From positions 4,997 through 13,096 of the forward strand of contig NZLM01000027.1 in assembly GCA_002694245.1 (NCBI GenBank): DNA of 8,100 nucleotides, in the 5' to 3' direction. Positions within the stretch are counted from its first letter, which is position 1; each line of letters starts with the position of its first letter. This document shows positions 1 to 6,939 of this stretch, one piece after another. The position numbers and the translations under genes were made by a program. The notes under the pieces are model-generated. The model had not been told where the DNA came from. It worked only from the letters and a program-made list of their open reading frames with translations, and did no database searches. The stretch comes from Methanobacteriota archaeon. GTDB taxonomy: Archaea; Thermoplasmatota; Poseidoniia; Poseidoniales; Poseidoniaceae.

Positions 1-315
1 TTGGTTACACATAATGCAAAATTGTCAGCATTTGAGTATCTAGAAAACTTACCATCAGATACAATACTATTGGATGAGATTGGTAAAGAAATGAATTCCA
101 AACAGTTCTCTTCTTTGTTTCAAAATTGGGTAATCGATTCCAGTGACACTAATCTTGCGATCGGTCCAGCAGATGGATTTCCAAAAGGACACGGAAGAAG
201 CACCATTTCGCTTAGTAAAATGACATTCCCGCATGAATTAGCATCCGTATTATTGGTGGAGCAGTTGTATCGGGCAAATGAAATAATCAAAGGGACTTCA
301 TATCATAGAATTTGA
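1..315 (+). CDS. rlmH: RlmH-family 23S rRNA pseudouridine methyltransferase, 3' part
   Basis: This is the C-terminal part of a SPOUT-class methyltransferase of the RlmH family (COG1576). In bacteria, RlmH uses S-adenosylmethionine to methylate N3 of pseudouridine 1915 in 23S rRNA on assembled ribosomes. Visible signatures are the knot glycine loop LAIGPADGF (residues 52-60), the SAM-binding stretch SLSKMTFPHELASVLL (70-85), EQLYRA (87-92) and the family-typical C-terminal YHR. Compared with the 155-residue E. coli protein as I recall it, about 48 N-terminal residues are missing. The gene therefore almost certainly begins before the window, and the TTG at position 1 is probably an internal leucine codon. 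The stop overlaps a possible TTG start of the next gene, which suggests an operon. The family call is firm; the exact rRNA target in an archaeon is inferred from bacteria. Confidence 0.9.
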   Translation: MVTHNAKLSAFEYLENLPSDTILLDEIGKEMNSKQFSSLFQNWVIDSSDTNLAIGPADGFPKGHGRSTISLSKMTFPHELASVLLVEQLYRANEIIKGTSYHRI

Positions 316-1070
316 CAAACACAAATAACGCAAGTCATGCAGGGTTATCTATGGAGACATGGTGGTTTCTGATACTGGAGGCTGTCCTTGGACTGGCTCT
401 TGTATTAATGAGCAGAAATCAACCATTTCCTGGTCCATCTAGAAGGTATGGCTACGTATTGCTAACCTTTGCATTCCTGTTCGCTATTGGAGAGACTTCT
501 CCCAGAGAAACAACAGTGGAAGTTCATCTCTACTTTCTGTTAGTTTTTGGCTCCCTTGGATTAATTCGTGGTGTTCACAATATGCTTGTTACAAGAGACG
601 AGGTGATTGTAGCTCCCTTTGCAGGAATCATGTTTTGTGTTGCAGCGACGGCACTAATATCGGAGCAATGGGGTGACTTGACCAAGTTCGAAGAGTATGC
701 TGGATTTGCAACAATTGTTGCCCTTGGTGGTGGCCAAACATGGTTGGTTTTTCGTGGACTACTAATCGGTAGATTGCCATTAGCTTGGTCAAAAGCTGGT
801 TTAGTCGCTCTCGAGCGCGGTCAAATCGCTGGGCCTCACGGTGCCATATCATGCTTTGAAAAATCCTGGGATCTTGAGGAGGAGCACCTAAACCCGATGG
901 CTTGGGTTGCTCTTGAAAAAATTCATCGCTTCTTAGAAAACGAAGAAGAATCATCTCACTGGAGTAAACGGCTTGCAGAATCTGGTGGACAAGAAGCTGT
1001 TGCTGATGAGTGGGTTGGTGCAATAGATGCGGCATTATCTAGGCTTGATTTTCAGCCAAACCAAGAGTGA
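312..1070 (+). CDS. Uncharacterised membrane protein with TPR-like C-terminal tail
   Basis: I do not recognise this family. The 252-residue translation has about five hydrophobic helices (near residues 16-34, 46-62, 71-90, 98-117 and 129-152), followed by a soluble, charged tail (157-252). Residues 159-220 look like TPR-type helix pairs: AWSKAGLVALERGQ, then a second helix with FEKSWDLEEEHLNPMAW. This suggests a membrane-anchored protein-protein interaction module. The start is uncertain. TTG at 312 overlaps the rlmH stop as TTGA, a common arrangement for translational coupling. ATG at 351 gives 239 residues beginning directly in helix 1, and neither has a strong ribosome binding site. A function in membrane quality control or complex assembly is possible but only a guess. 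The next gene begins 85 bases after the stop. Confidence 0.72.
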   Translation: MTNTNNASHAGLSMETWWFLILEAVLGLALVLMSRNQPFPGPSRRYGYVLLTFAFLFAIGETSPRETTVEVHLYFLLVFGSLGLIRGVHNMLVTRDEVIVAPFAGIMFCVAATALISEQWGDLTKFEEYAGFATIVALGGGQTWLVFRGLLIGRLPLAWSKAGLVALERGQIAGPHGAISCFEKSWDLEEEHLNPMAWVALEKIHRFLENEEESSHWSKRLAESGGQEAVADEWVGAIDAALSRLDFQPNQE

Positions 1071-1145
1071 ATCACGTTTAAACAACGATTTAAGTGATAC
1101 AATCCGGAGTTTCCCTTATATGGGTCCAGAATCAAATACAATATT

Positions 1146-1150
1146 GGAGA
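1146..1150 (+). promoter_or_regulatory. Shine-Dalgarno site for the two-helix protein
   Basis: GGAGA lies five bases before ATG 1156 and is complementary to the 16S 3' end. It decides the start in favour of 1156 over the in-frame ATGs at 1027 and 1120, neither of which has a comparable motif. Confidence 0.6.
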
Positions 1151-1155
1151 GCGAT

Positions 1156-1428
1156 ATGTCAAGGAAAGACTGGCCAGTTTCTACGATTTGTAAATACGCA
1201 GTATTCATTTGGTTTGGAGCATCTTTGTTTTCTCAATCTGTATACATGGGATTCAATGGAAGGCCATATGATGCTAACTTATTGCTTGAGTCCATAGGCC
1301 CATTCGCATGGATTATCATTACCATTGAGTTGGCTGTCTGGACAATTGTAGCGATATTCTTGGGTGGAAGAATTGTTAATCGAGTAAAAATAAATCCCTC
1401 TGAAATGCAGGTTTCAGAATCTGTATGA
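1156..1428 (+). CDS. Small two-helix membrane protein, unknown function
   Basis: This is an unrecognised 90-residue protein with two hydrophobic helices: residues 11-32 (KYAVFIWFGASLFSQSVYMG) and about 47-72 (the stretch with FAWIIITIELAVWTIVAIFL). A short polar loop containing NGRPYDANLL joins them, and there is a basic-then-acidic C-terminal tail. The reading frame is open back to an ATG at 1027, but that would overlap the upstream gene by 44 bases and add a non-hydrophobic extension. I prefer ATG 1156 because it has the best ribosome binding site in this group: GGAGA at 1146-1150, five bases before the start. ATG 1120 (12 residues longer) is the alternative. It lies on the same strand between two other small or unknown genes, so it probably shares their transcript. 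Confidence 0.68.
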   Translation: MSRKDWPVSTICKYAVFIWFGASLFSQSVYMGFNGRPYDANLLLESIGPFAWIIITIELAVWTIVAIFLGGRIVNRVKINPSEMQVSESV

Positions 1429-1436
1429 CCGCAGGG

Positions 1437-1445
1437 TTGAATAAG
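1437..1445 (+). promoter_or_regulatory. Weak TATA-like element before the DUF2203 gene
   Basis: TTGAATAAG is centred about 27 bases before GTG 1468. With archaeal TATA-to-start-site spacing, transcription would begin almost exactly at that GTG, giving a leaderless message; this would also explain the missing ribosome binding site. The match is poor and the genes may simply be co-transcribed, so this is a weak call. Confidence 0.2.
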
Positions 1446-1467
1446 TCTCAGTGATAGTGCACATTTC

Positions 1468-1950
1468 GTGCAAAATGAATCGAATTTACCGCCGCTAGCA
1501 GGCCAACCTATGACTATTGGTGAGTTGCTCGATGAGATGGCTTTACTCGCACTTCCTAGTGGTACTAGAGTTGTTACTATTGAAGAAGCAAGACAGGAAT
1601 TACCAATTGCAAAAAGACTCCTATACTCAATGCAAGCACTACAAGAAGAAGCACATGATTTAACTGAGGAATTGGAAATTTTAGTTGAATGTCTGAATCC
1701 AAATCATGAGCATGTAATTCAGATTGCAGACCAGTTAGGAAGCTTAGTCAAAGAATGGCAAAATCTGGGTGATAGACTTGAAATTACAGGATCTAGAGTA
1801 GCAGGCTTTTATCCAGGTCATCTTGAATGGCATGGCGTGGTAGATGGCCATCTTGTACTCTACTCGTGGTGTGAAGGTGAGGAAGATATTGAGTGGTGGC
1901 ATCCATTAGATTGTGGAATAAATGACCGCAGACCACTTATTGAAGCATAA
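1468..1950 (+). CDS. DUF2203 family protein
   Basis: This soluble protein of up to 160 residues matches the DUF2203 layout. It has an N-terminal RVVTIEEARQELP segment (34-46), equivalent to the family's R-x-F/V-T-x-E-E-A-x-x-x-L-P opening. A long amphipathic, probably coiled-coil helical region follows (about 49-108), rich in Glu and Leu. The C-terminal block has VAGFYPGHLEWHGVVDGHLV (111-130), YSWCEGEEDIEWWHPLD (132-148) and INDRRPL (151-157), matching the family's G-x-V/D-F-P, L-C-W-x-x-G-E and W-H-x-x-D-x-G-x-x-x-R-x-P pattern. The family has no established function. The conserved Trp/His/Asp cluster might bind a ligand, but this is speculative. Candidate starts are GTG 1468 and ATG 1510 (residue 15); neither has a clear ribosome binding site. 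A cobalamin adenosyltransferase gene begins 12 bases after its stop. Confidence 0.85.
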   Translation: MQNESNLPPLAGQPMTIGELLDEMALLALPSGTRVVTIEEARQELPIAKRLLYSMQALQEEAHDLTEELEILVECLNPNHEHVIQIADQLGSLVKEWQNLGDRLEITGSRVAGFYPGHLEWHGVVDGHLVLYSWCEGEEDIEWWHPLDCGINDRRPLIEA

Positions 1951-1962
1951 CTTCCGCCAAAC

Positions 1963-2622
1963 ATGGTCCGCATAACCAAGGTACATACTGGCGGAGGTGA
2001 CGGTGGTGAGACATCGCTCGTTGATGGTAGCAGGGTTCCCAAATCTGATTCCAGAATTGAAATCGTTGGAACTTGCGATGAAGTAAATGCGATGCTTGGC
2101 TTCGTATTGATGGAAGTTGAGAGATTGCCAGACGCTCATGCAGATGGCGGCCAGAGAGTTACGGTTAGAAGAGTGAAACAGGTTTGTTCTAAGGCAATTG
2201 GACGCTTACAGAGCGAGTTATTCGATCTTGGAGCAGAATTAGCTTGCCCGTTGGAAAACATCCCTGAATTTATGCAGCTTGTAGACCAAGAAGATTCAGA
2301 CAGATTGGTTGATGAAATGGACGCTTGGAATGAGGAATTGAACCCAATTGAGAGTTTTATTTTGCCAACAGGTTCTGGCCCAATCGCAGCAATGCATCTG
2401 GCGAGAACTACAACTAGAAGGCTAGAGCGGGCGATGGTTTCTATGAAGGATGAGATGAGACCGCTATCGCTACAATATGTAAATAGATTATCGGATTGGA
2501 TATTCGTACTTACCAGGTGGGTTTCGTTCAGACTTGGAGAAGAAGAAACGTTGTGGACTCCGAAAGGTAAAAGAGAAGCAGGAATTGTAGAAATGACAAA
2601 ACGTCAAAGTGAGAATATTTAG
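1963..2622 (+). CDS. PduO/MMAB-type cob(I)alamin adenosyltransferase
   Basis: ATP:corrinoid adenosyltransferase of the PduO (human MMAB) type. It transfers the adenosyl group of ATP to cob(I)alamin, giving the adenosylcobalamin used by methylmalonyl-CoA mutase or class II ribonucleotide reductase. Family signatures run in order: the N-terminal ATP-binding HTGGGDGGETSLVDGSRVPK (8-27); GTCDEVNAMLG (36-46), with the conserved Asp39; LFDLGAELA (86-94); FILPTGSG (132-139); the arginine-rich catalytic helix HLARTTTRRLERA (145-157); and NRLSDWIFVLTRW (174-186). Asp39, Arg148 and Arg152 correspond to the D35, R128 and R132 active-site residues of the Lactobacillus reuteri enzyme by my alignment from memory, so catalysis looks intact. 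The length (219) is slightly above typical, owing to a polar insert near 55-70. Start ATG 1963 fits the family N-terminus exactly. The gene symbol differs between lineages (pduO, cobO-like, mmaB), so none is given. Confidence 0.95.
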   Translation: MVRITKVHTGGGDGGETSLVDGSRVPKSDSRIEIVGTCDEVNAMLGFVLMEVERLPDAHADGGQRVTVRRVKQVCSKAIGRLQSELFDLGAELACPLENIPEFMQLVDQEDSDRLVDEMDAWNEELNPIESFILPTGSGPIAAMHLARTTTRRLERAMVSMKDEMRPLSLQYVNRLSDWIFVLTRWVSFRLGEEETLWTPKGKREAGIVEMTKRQSENI

Positions 2623-2633
2623 TTCTCAAATCC

Positions 2634-3044
2634 TTAATCACGACCAATAGATTTCATGAAATCATGTGCTGCAGCCAAGACTCCTCGCGATTCTTCATGA
2701 GTTAATTGCATCATTGCACTAGACCATTCCAACCAAAGGTGTTCTTGATGTTCATGGCTAAGTTTGACACTCATAGTCTCAGTCTCAGCGATATACCAGA
2801 ACACCTGTTTGTCAATCCTTTTGCCCTTGTGTCTAAAGTCGTAACTAGTTTTGAACTCGAAACCATCTATAAATTTGATATCAACAATGCCGGTTTCTTC
2901 TGCTAATTCCCTTGCAGCAGTCGATTTATGGTCAACATCTCCTTGCTCAACATGACCTTTGGGAAAGTCCCAATGGCCCTGTGGATATTGAAGGAGTAAA
3001 ATAGAGCCGAAATTGACCAAAACAACTCCACAAGATGTCTCCAT
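2634..3044 (-). CDS. Nudix hydrolase, Ap4A hydrolase (NUDT2) type
   Basis: This 136-residue single-domain Nudix protein probably hydrolyses diadenosine tetraphosphate (Ap4A) or related dinucleoside polyphosphates asymmetrically, clearing by-products of aminoacyl-tRNA synthetases. The segment LLLQYPQGHWDFPKGHVEQG (17-36) is typical of the NUDT2/archaeal Ap4A group, including the tryptophan before DFPKGH. The Nudix box covers GHVEQGD (31-37) and RELAEETGI (45-53), so the metal-binding REx(x)EE glutamates are kept. Two departures are visible: Asp37 where the consensus has Glu, and one extra residue between it and the RE pair. The C-terminal EHLWLEWSSAMMQLTHEESR resembles the family's closing substrate-binding region. 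The gene converges on the cobalamin adenosyltransferase with only 11 bases between stops, and diverges from the DHH gene. The ATG at 3044 fits the family start. Confidence 0.9.
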   Translation of the reverse strand: METSCGVVLVNFGSILLLQYPQGHWDFPKGHVEQGDVDHKSTAARELAEETGIVDIKFIDGFEFKTSYDFRHKGKRIDKQVFWYIAETETMSVKLSHEHQEHLWLEWSSAMMQLTHEESRGVLAAAHDFMKSIGRD

Positions 3045-3131
3045 GCATGCTGCCCGTTAATTCCCATTCATAGCCTAATCGCATTCTTACAGCACTAAAA
3101 ATTCAAAGAATAGCGGCTCTCGCATTGAGAT
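3045..3131. promoter_or_regulatory. Divergent promoter region between the Nudix and DHH genes
   Basis: This 87-base gap must hold both promoters. On the plus strand, CTAAAAATT (3095-3103) is a fair archaeal TATA element whose expected start site, about 26 bases on, falls a few bases before ATG 3132; this implies a very short leader. On the minus strand, CTATGAAT (about 3067-3074 on the plus coordinates) could drive a nearly leaderless Nudix message. Neither gene has a strong ribosome binding site, which agrees with short or absent leaders. The elements were read by eye only. Confidence 0.35.
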
Positions 3132-4121
3132 ATGTCGCCACTGGACAATATTACCAGAGTCGTTGCAGACTCTGATTTAGATGGCTTAATGGCGGCGGCA
3201 GTGCTGAAAGCAGCGAAGCCAAGTATTGAGGTTCACTTTGCGCACCCTGCTTTAATTCGCGCAGGAAGCATCGATCATTTGATTGATAGAAACACTGCGA
3301 TATGCGATTTACCATTCCATGAAAATTGTGGATTGTATCTCGATCATCATCAAACTAACAGGCCAACAAAACAACAACAGATACTATTCGAACAAAACGG
3401 TGGAATCTGCCATTGGAGGGATACTCCCTCCGCTGCTAGAGCAGCATTTGATCTAATGAAGGACGAACTTGATTTATCTCACCTTGAGGAAATTATGCCT
3501 CTAGTTGATGATTTAGACTCCGGCGGTATTTCTCTGTCAGAGTTTATGGAAGATGGACCTGTGATTCGTTTGTCTCGATCTCTTTCTCTAAAAGACAAAA
3601 ACCATATGCAAGTTGTATTGAATCAGTTTGCTGAAGGTGAATCGCTTGACAATATAATTGCTAGCCATCAAGAGAGGCTGTCAAAACTTGAAACTGAGAG
3701 AGAAGCTCAGACAGAATTAGTTAGAAAAAACACTACAATTGTTGACAAACTTGCGATATGTGATTTGAGTGAAACAGGGTCCAGAAGTAACGGATATCTC
3801 GTCACGGCTTTGGCAGGTTCAGATGCGATTGCATGTTGCGTAATTCATGGGTTTATTGACGGAACGATAGACAATCCAAACCGACAAGCCCTTGGCGCAT
3901 CGTTCTATGCAAATTCATTTCTTGACGAGGAAAACCCGTACGACCTTTCCAAACTTGCAACGCTGCTTGATGCAACAGGAGGGGGTCACGCAAATGCCTG
4001 TGGGTGCAGGGTTCAACCTGCTGACAAATCACGGGAAATGTTAGTTGAGACAGATAAGGATTACAATCTTCAAAAGTGGTTGGAATTGTGGTCAAAAAGA
4101 GATACTCTCATGAGGCAGTAA
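3132..4121 (+). CDS. DHH/DHHA1 family phosphoesterase (RecJ/NrnA-like)
   Basis: This 329-residue, probably cytoplasmic protein has the two-domain DHH superfamily layout. Motif I is VADSDLDGL (11-19; Asp13, Asp15, Asp17). Motif II is ICDLPF (57-62; Asp59), motif III is LDHHQTN (70-76; Asp71, His72, His73), and motif IV is VDDLDSG (125-131). The linker around 160-200 is helical, and the C-terminal DHHA1 substrate-binding domain carries GGGHANACGCRV (283-294). The metal-binding set looks complete, so it is probably an active Mn-dependent phosphoesterase. Family members hydrolyse single-stranded nucleic acids, short oligonucleotides, cyclic di-AMP-derived pApA or polyphosphate. The sequence alone does not settle which, though the small size argues against full-length RecJ. 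No OB-fold, CBS or membrane domain is seen. ATG 3132 is favoured because motif I follows at the usual distance. Confidence 0.9.
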   Translation: MSPLDNITRVVADSDLDGLMAAAVLKAAKPSIEVHFAHPALIRAGSIDHLIDRNTAICDLPFHENCGLYLDHHQTNRPTKQQQILFEQNGGICHWRDTPSAARAAFDLMKDELDLSHLEEIMPLVDDLDSGGISLSEFMEDGPVIRLSRSLSLKDKNHMQVVLNQFAEGESLDNIIASHQERLSKLETEREAQTELVRKNTTIVDKLAICDLSETGSRSNGYLVTALAGSDAIACCVIHGFIDGTIDNPNRQALGASFYANSFLDEENPYDLSKLATLLDATGGGHANACGCRVQPADKSREMLVETDKDYNLQKWLELWSKRDTLMRQ

Positions 4122-4131
4122 GCCATTGTTG

Positions 4132-4165
4132 TGTGCACAGCCTTTTACTAAATTACAACTTTTTG
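4132..4165 (+). terminator. Candidate T-rich terminator after the DHH gene
   Basis: The 8-base palindrome TGTGCACA (4132-4139) is followed by CCTTTT (4141-4146) and a five-T run (ACTTTTTG, around 4159-4166). Archaeal terminators are mainly oligo-T tracts, so this is a plausible stop for the DHH transcript before the transporter promoter. The palindrome is short and may be incidental. Confidence 0.35.
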
Positions 4166-4184
4166 AAATAATTTCGTCGAGATT

Positions 4185-4206
4185 CTATACATTAATTGAT
4201 ATACTG
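4185..4206 (+). promoter_or_regulatory. TATA-like promoter of the MMPL transporter gene
   Basis: Two TATA-like stretches lie in the AT-rich gap: CTATACATT (4185-4193) and TGATATACT (4199-4207). The first would place the start site about 10 bases before ATG 4225; the second would give a leaderless transcript. There is no convincing ribosome binding site before ATG 4225, which agrees with a short leader. This is the most promoter-like sequence in the window. Confidence 0.45.
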
Positions 4207-4224
4207 ATTTTCTAGGCAGCGGCT

Positions 4225-6555
4225 ATGGAGAGCGTGACCGACCCAAAGATGTTGGAAAGTAGAGCGTTCTACAAGTTAGGGCTATTTGCATACGACAATA
4301 GACAAGCAGTGCTAGCCGCTGGCCTAATCGCCTGCTTCATGATGGGTTCTTTAATCGGAATGGGAGCAAATTGGGCAGAATCCTGGGGTGTTGGAGATCT
4401 CGAATCGGTAAAAGCAGGAGACGTTGTTGAGGATGCTTTTTTTGGTGAAGAGGAAGATGTGGAGGGTTTCACATTCCTTGTTCATCATGACACGTTGAAT
4501 GATTCATCAGAGGAATGGCAACAAGCGGTCATCGAAGCACTTGCGGTTTTCGCAGCTATGGAAGATGTCACGATCAATTACTCATGGGATGCTGTTGACG
4601 ATGAAAGAAGTAATTTCGTCAGCGAAGATAATGGAGAATTTTGGGCAAAAAATCGAGTCACGATTAACCTCGATAGAAAAGAAGCTAAAGCGCTGTATGC
4701 TGATAATTATGAATCAATAATCATCGATGAAGATTTTGAATCATGGAGAACCGGTAATATCGCTATTGATGTAACATTCGACAAAAGGATACAGGATGAT
4801 TTAATCAAAGCAGAGCTTGTTTCCGGGCCACTTACTCTGATAATTTTAGGAATTGTTTTCGGTACAGTCATTGCAGCCCTATTGCCACTTGGGGTTGCTG
4901 TGCTAACAGTATTGTCTGCAATGGGTCTAACTATTTGGCTTTCCAATACTACCGATGTTACCCAATATGCACTGAACATAATCACTTTAATCGGAATAGG
5001 TGTTTCTGTAGATTATTCCCTGTTCATGGTGAACCGATTTAGAGAAGAACTCAACAGAGGGCGTGACATAAGGACATCAACCGCTATGACTGTCGCAACA
5101 GCTGGAAAAGCAGTATTCTTCAGTGGTGTTACTGTTGCAATTGGTTTGATGGGTATGCTTTTCTTCGAAAATACGGGTCTGCCGAGTTTGGGAATCGGTG
5201 GCACATTGGCTGTAAGCGTTGCAATGATTTTCTCGATAGTCGTGTTACCTGCTGTACTTGCTCTATTAGGAAATAGGGTTTTCAAACTAAAAATTCCATT
5301 TTCGTTTAGCACCGACAATGACGACGGAGAGGGAATATGGTCTAAGATTGCTACAACAGTTATGGACAAACCTTGGCAGGTTTTACTTCCAACATTGATT
5401 ATCTTACTCGGGGCAGGTTTGCCCTTCTTACAAGCCGATTTTTCAATAGCTTCGAGAGATGCACTTCCACCGGATGATGAAACTCGTGTTGGACTTGAGC
5501 ACATGGATGAGAAATGGCCTCAAAGTGCTGTAAATTCAGCAATGGTTGTTTTCGACTTCGACGGAGAGGACCCCCTCTCTGAAAGCAACATAAGGGCAGT
5601 AAATCAGTGGATAAGTGAACAGGTCAGCGATGAAAGAGTATTAGGTGGATTTGGATATGCCTTCCATCCAGAGATTGGTACCGAGGAAGATGCAGTCGTT
5701 GACTTCTGGCTTAACTCTGGGGAAAATCTCACCTATGAACAGAATGCAACAAGGGATTTCATGCGACAACAATTGATATCTGAAAATGTAACTTACGTAG
5801 TATTTTCACTAGATGGCCCAATCACAGGAGAATCAGGCCGTAATTTCGTATCTGACGTAAGAGAAGAGCGCCAATCGCTACTTGACAGTATGAATGTAGG
5901 CTCTGACGCTACACTAATGGTTGCAGGTTTCTCTGCATACAGCCTTGATGTTCAAGATGCCATTGTTGAAAATTTGCCGATTGCGATAGCATTTATTTTC
6001 ATCTCGACAATAATTCTAATCTACATTCAAGTTAGAAGTATAGTAATCCCAATAAAAGCCATTGTAATGAACATCCTATCTATATCCGCATCGTTTGGGA
6101 TGCTTGTATTTGTGTTCCAGTGGGGCAATGGAGCAGAGCTTCTAAATTTCACACCACAACCAATAGAAACGACAAATCCAGTGATTATGTTCTGCATTGT
6201 ATTTGGTCTGTCTATGGATTACGAGGTATTGATGCTATCTCGCATTCATGAAGAGTGGGAGATTACTGGAGACAACACAAAAGCAGTGGCAAACGGCCTA
6301 CAAAAAACTGGCCGCTTGATTACAGGTGCAGCAGCGATCATGGTGGTCGTATTCATGGCCTTCGGGTTATCATCTGTAGTCATATTGAAGCAGATTGGAT
6401 TGGGACTAGCATTAGCAATTTTACTAGACGCTACTATCGTTAGAGCATTAGTAGTTCCATCTACAATGAGATTAATGGGTAAATGGAATTGGTGGAGCCC
6501 ATCCTGGTTAGGTGGCTCAAAGAATGTCGAAAATGTAGAGGAACCCGAGGAATGA
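4225..6555 (+). CDS. MMPL/RND superfamily transporter
   Basis: This 776-residue protein has the two-fold repeated RND layout. One helix lies at about 28-48, followed by an extracytoplasmic acidic domain (about 50-198) and five helices (about 201-348). The second half has a helix at about 386-402, a second outer domain (403-583) and five helices (about 584-745). The tail is short and acidic. Both halves carry the Asp-Tyr pair of MMPL proteins in the fourth helix: GIGVSVDYSLFMVNRFREEL (257-276; Asp263-Tyr264) and FGLSMDYEVLMLSRIHEEW (660-678; Asp665-Tyr666). These match the proton-relay residues known from mycobacterial MmpL3. It is thus probably a proton-driven exporter of lipids or other hydrophobic compounds; the substrate cannot be read from the sequence. 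The length is normal for the archaeal/bacterial short MMPL group. It has its own promoter-like region, and its last 39 bases overlap a convergent gene. Confidence 0.93.
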   Translation: MESVTDPKMLESRAFYKLGLFAYDNRQAVLAAGLIACFMMGSLIGMGANWAESWGVGDLESVKAGDVVEDAFFGEEEDVEGFTFLVHHDTLNDSSEEWQQAVIEALAVFAAMEDVTINYSWDAVDDERSNFVSEDNGEFWAKNRVTINLDRKEAKALYADNYESIIIDEDFESWRTGNIAIDVTFDKRIQDDLIKAELVSGPLTLIILGIVFGTVIAALLPLGVAVLTVLSAMGLTIWLSNTTDVTQYALNIITLIGIGVSVDYSLFMVNRFREELNRGRDIRTSTAMTVATAGKAVFFSGVTVAIGLMGMLFFENTGLPSLGIGGTLAVSVAMIFSIVVLPAVLALLGNRVFKLKIPFSFSTDNDDGEGIWSKIATTVMDKPWQVLLPTLIILLGAGLPFLQADFSIASRDALPPDDETRVGLEHMDEKWPQSAVNSAMVVFDFDGEDPLSESNIRAVNQWISEQVSDERVLGGFGYAFHPEIGTEEDAVVDFWLNSGENLTYEQNATRDFMRQQLISENVTYVVFSLDGPITGESGRNFVSDVREERQSLLDSMNVGSDATLMVAGFSAYSLDVQDAIVENLPIAIAFIFISTIILIYIQVRSIVIPIKAIVMNILSISASFGMLVFVFQWGNGAELLNFTPQPIETTNPVIMFCIVFGLSMDYEVLMLSRIHEEWEITGDNTKAVANGLQKTGRLITGAAAIMVVVFMAFGLSSVVILKQIGLGLALAILLDATIVRALVVPSTMRLMGKWNWWSPSWLGGSKNVENVEEPEE

Positions 6556-6939
6556 GTGGAATATCACCACTGCGATTAGGAGATCAGCAGCCCTGCCGTG
6601 CTTTTTTCTCGCAATCATGTCTTTTCTTGATTTTCTACCCCACCTTGCCATAACCCAAAGCAGAACAATTCCTAGTGGCCCAGTAAATCCATGTAGGCTA
6701 CCTGGAAGTAGCCCAAGTCCAGTATACCATCTTGCTGTAAATGCAATCAAGACAGATATAATTGCTGCCTGAAGAATTCTCTCTCCGGTTTTTTCATGAC
6801 GGATTAATTCCTCCTGACGGTCTTTACCTTTCATCTCTCGAGATTTCTGTTTCCACCCATATTGCCACCACATCCAGCCCAGTATTGCACCCGCAGTAAT
6901 GGGGTGCAGCAGGAGAATAACAGAGTCAGCAGTTGACAT
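6517..6939 (-). CDS. Four-helix membrane protein with H-x3-G motifs, DUF4079/b561-like
   Basis: This 140-residue integral membrane protein has four hydrophobic helices (about 6-24, 52-68, 85-99 and 117-138), separated by basic polar loops (29-47 and 100-115). A histidine followed by glycine recurs at helix ends: HPITAG (12-17), HEKTG (48-52), HGFTG (83-87) and HSFLG (128-132). Four regularly placed membrane histidines are typical of b-type cytochromes. The opening LLHP, the HxxxGER segment and the closing FLGFLYIFDIL recall DUF4079/cytochrome b561-like proteins. Binding of haem and electron transfer are inferred, and the family match is from memory. The 3' end overlaps the transporter's 3' end by 39 bases on the opposite strand. 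The start is ATG 6939; no clear ribosome binding site or TATA element precedes it. Continuous hydrophobic organisation argues that it is real and not an antisense shadow. Confidence 0.7.
   Translation of the reverse strand: MSTADSVILLLHPITAGAILGWMWWQYGWKQKSREMKGKDRQEELIRHEKTGERILQAAIISVLIAFTARWYTGLGLLPGSLHGFTGPLGIVLLWVMARWGRKSRKDMIARKKHGRAADLLIAVVIFHSFLGFLYIFDIL

Noticed and set aside
628..1035. Minus-strand open frame of 135 codons opposite the five-helix protein gene
   Set aside because: Gln/His-rich shadow composition; the plus-strand translation has coherent helices and a TPR-like tail.
1027..1155. N-terminal extension of the two-helix protein to ATG 1027
   Set aside because: It would overlap the upstream gene, add a segment without recognisable structure, and ignore the good ribosome binding site before ATG 1156.
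5013..5504. Minus-strand open frame of 163 codons within the transporter gene
   Set aside because: The plus strand here encodes conserved MMPL helices including the first Asp-Tyr motif; the opposite frame has no recognisable feature.
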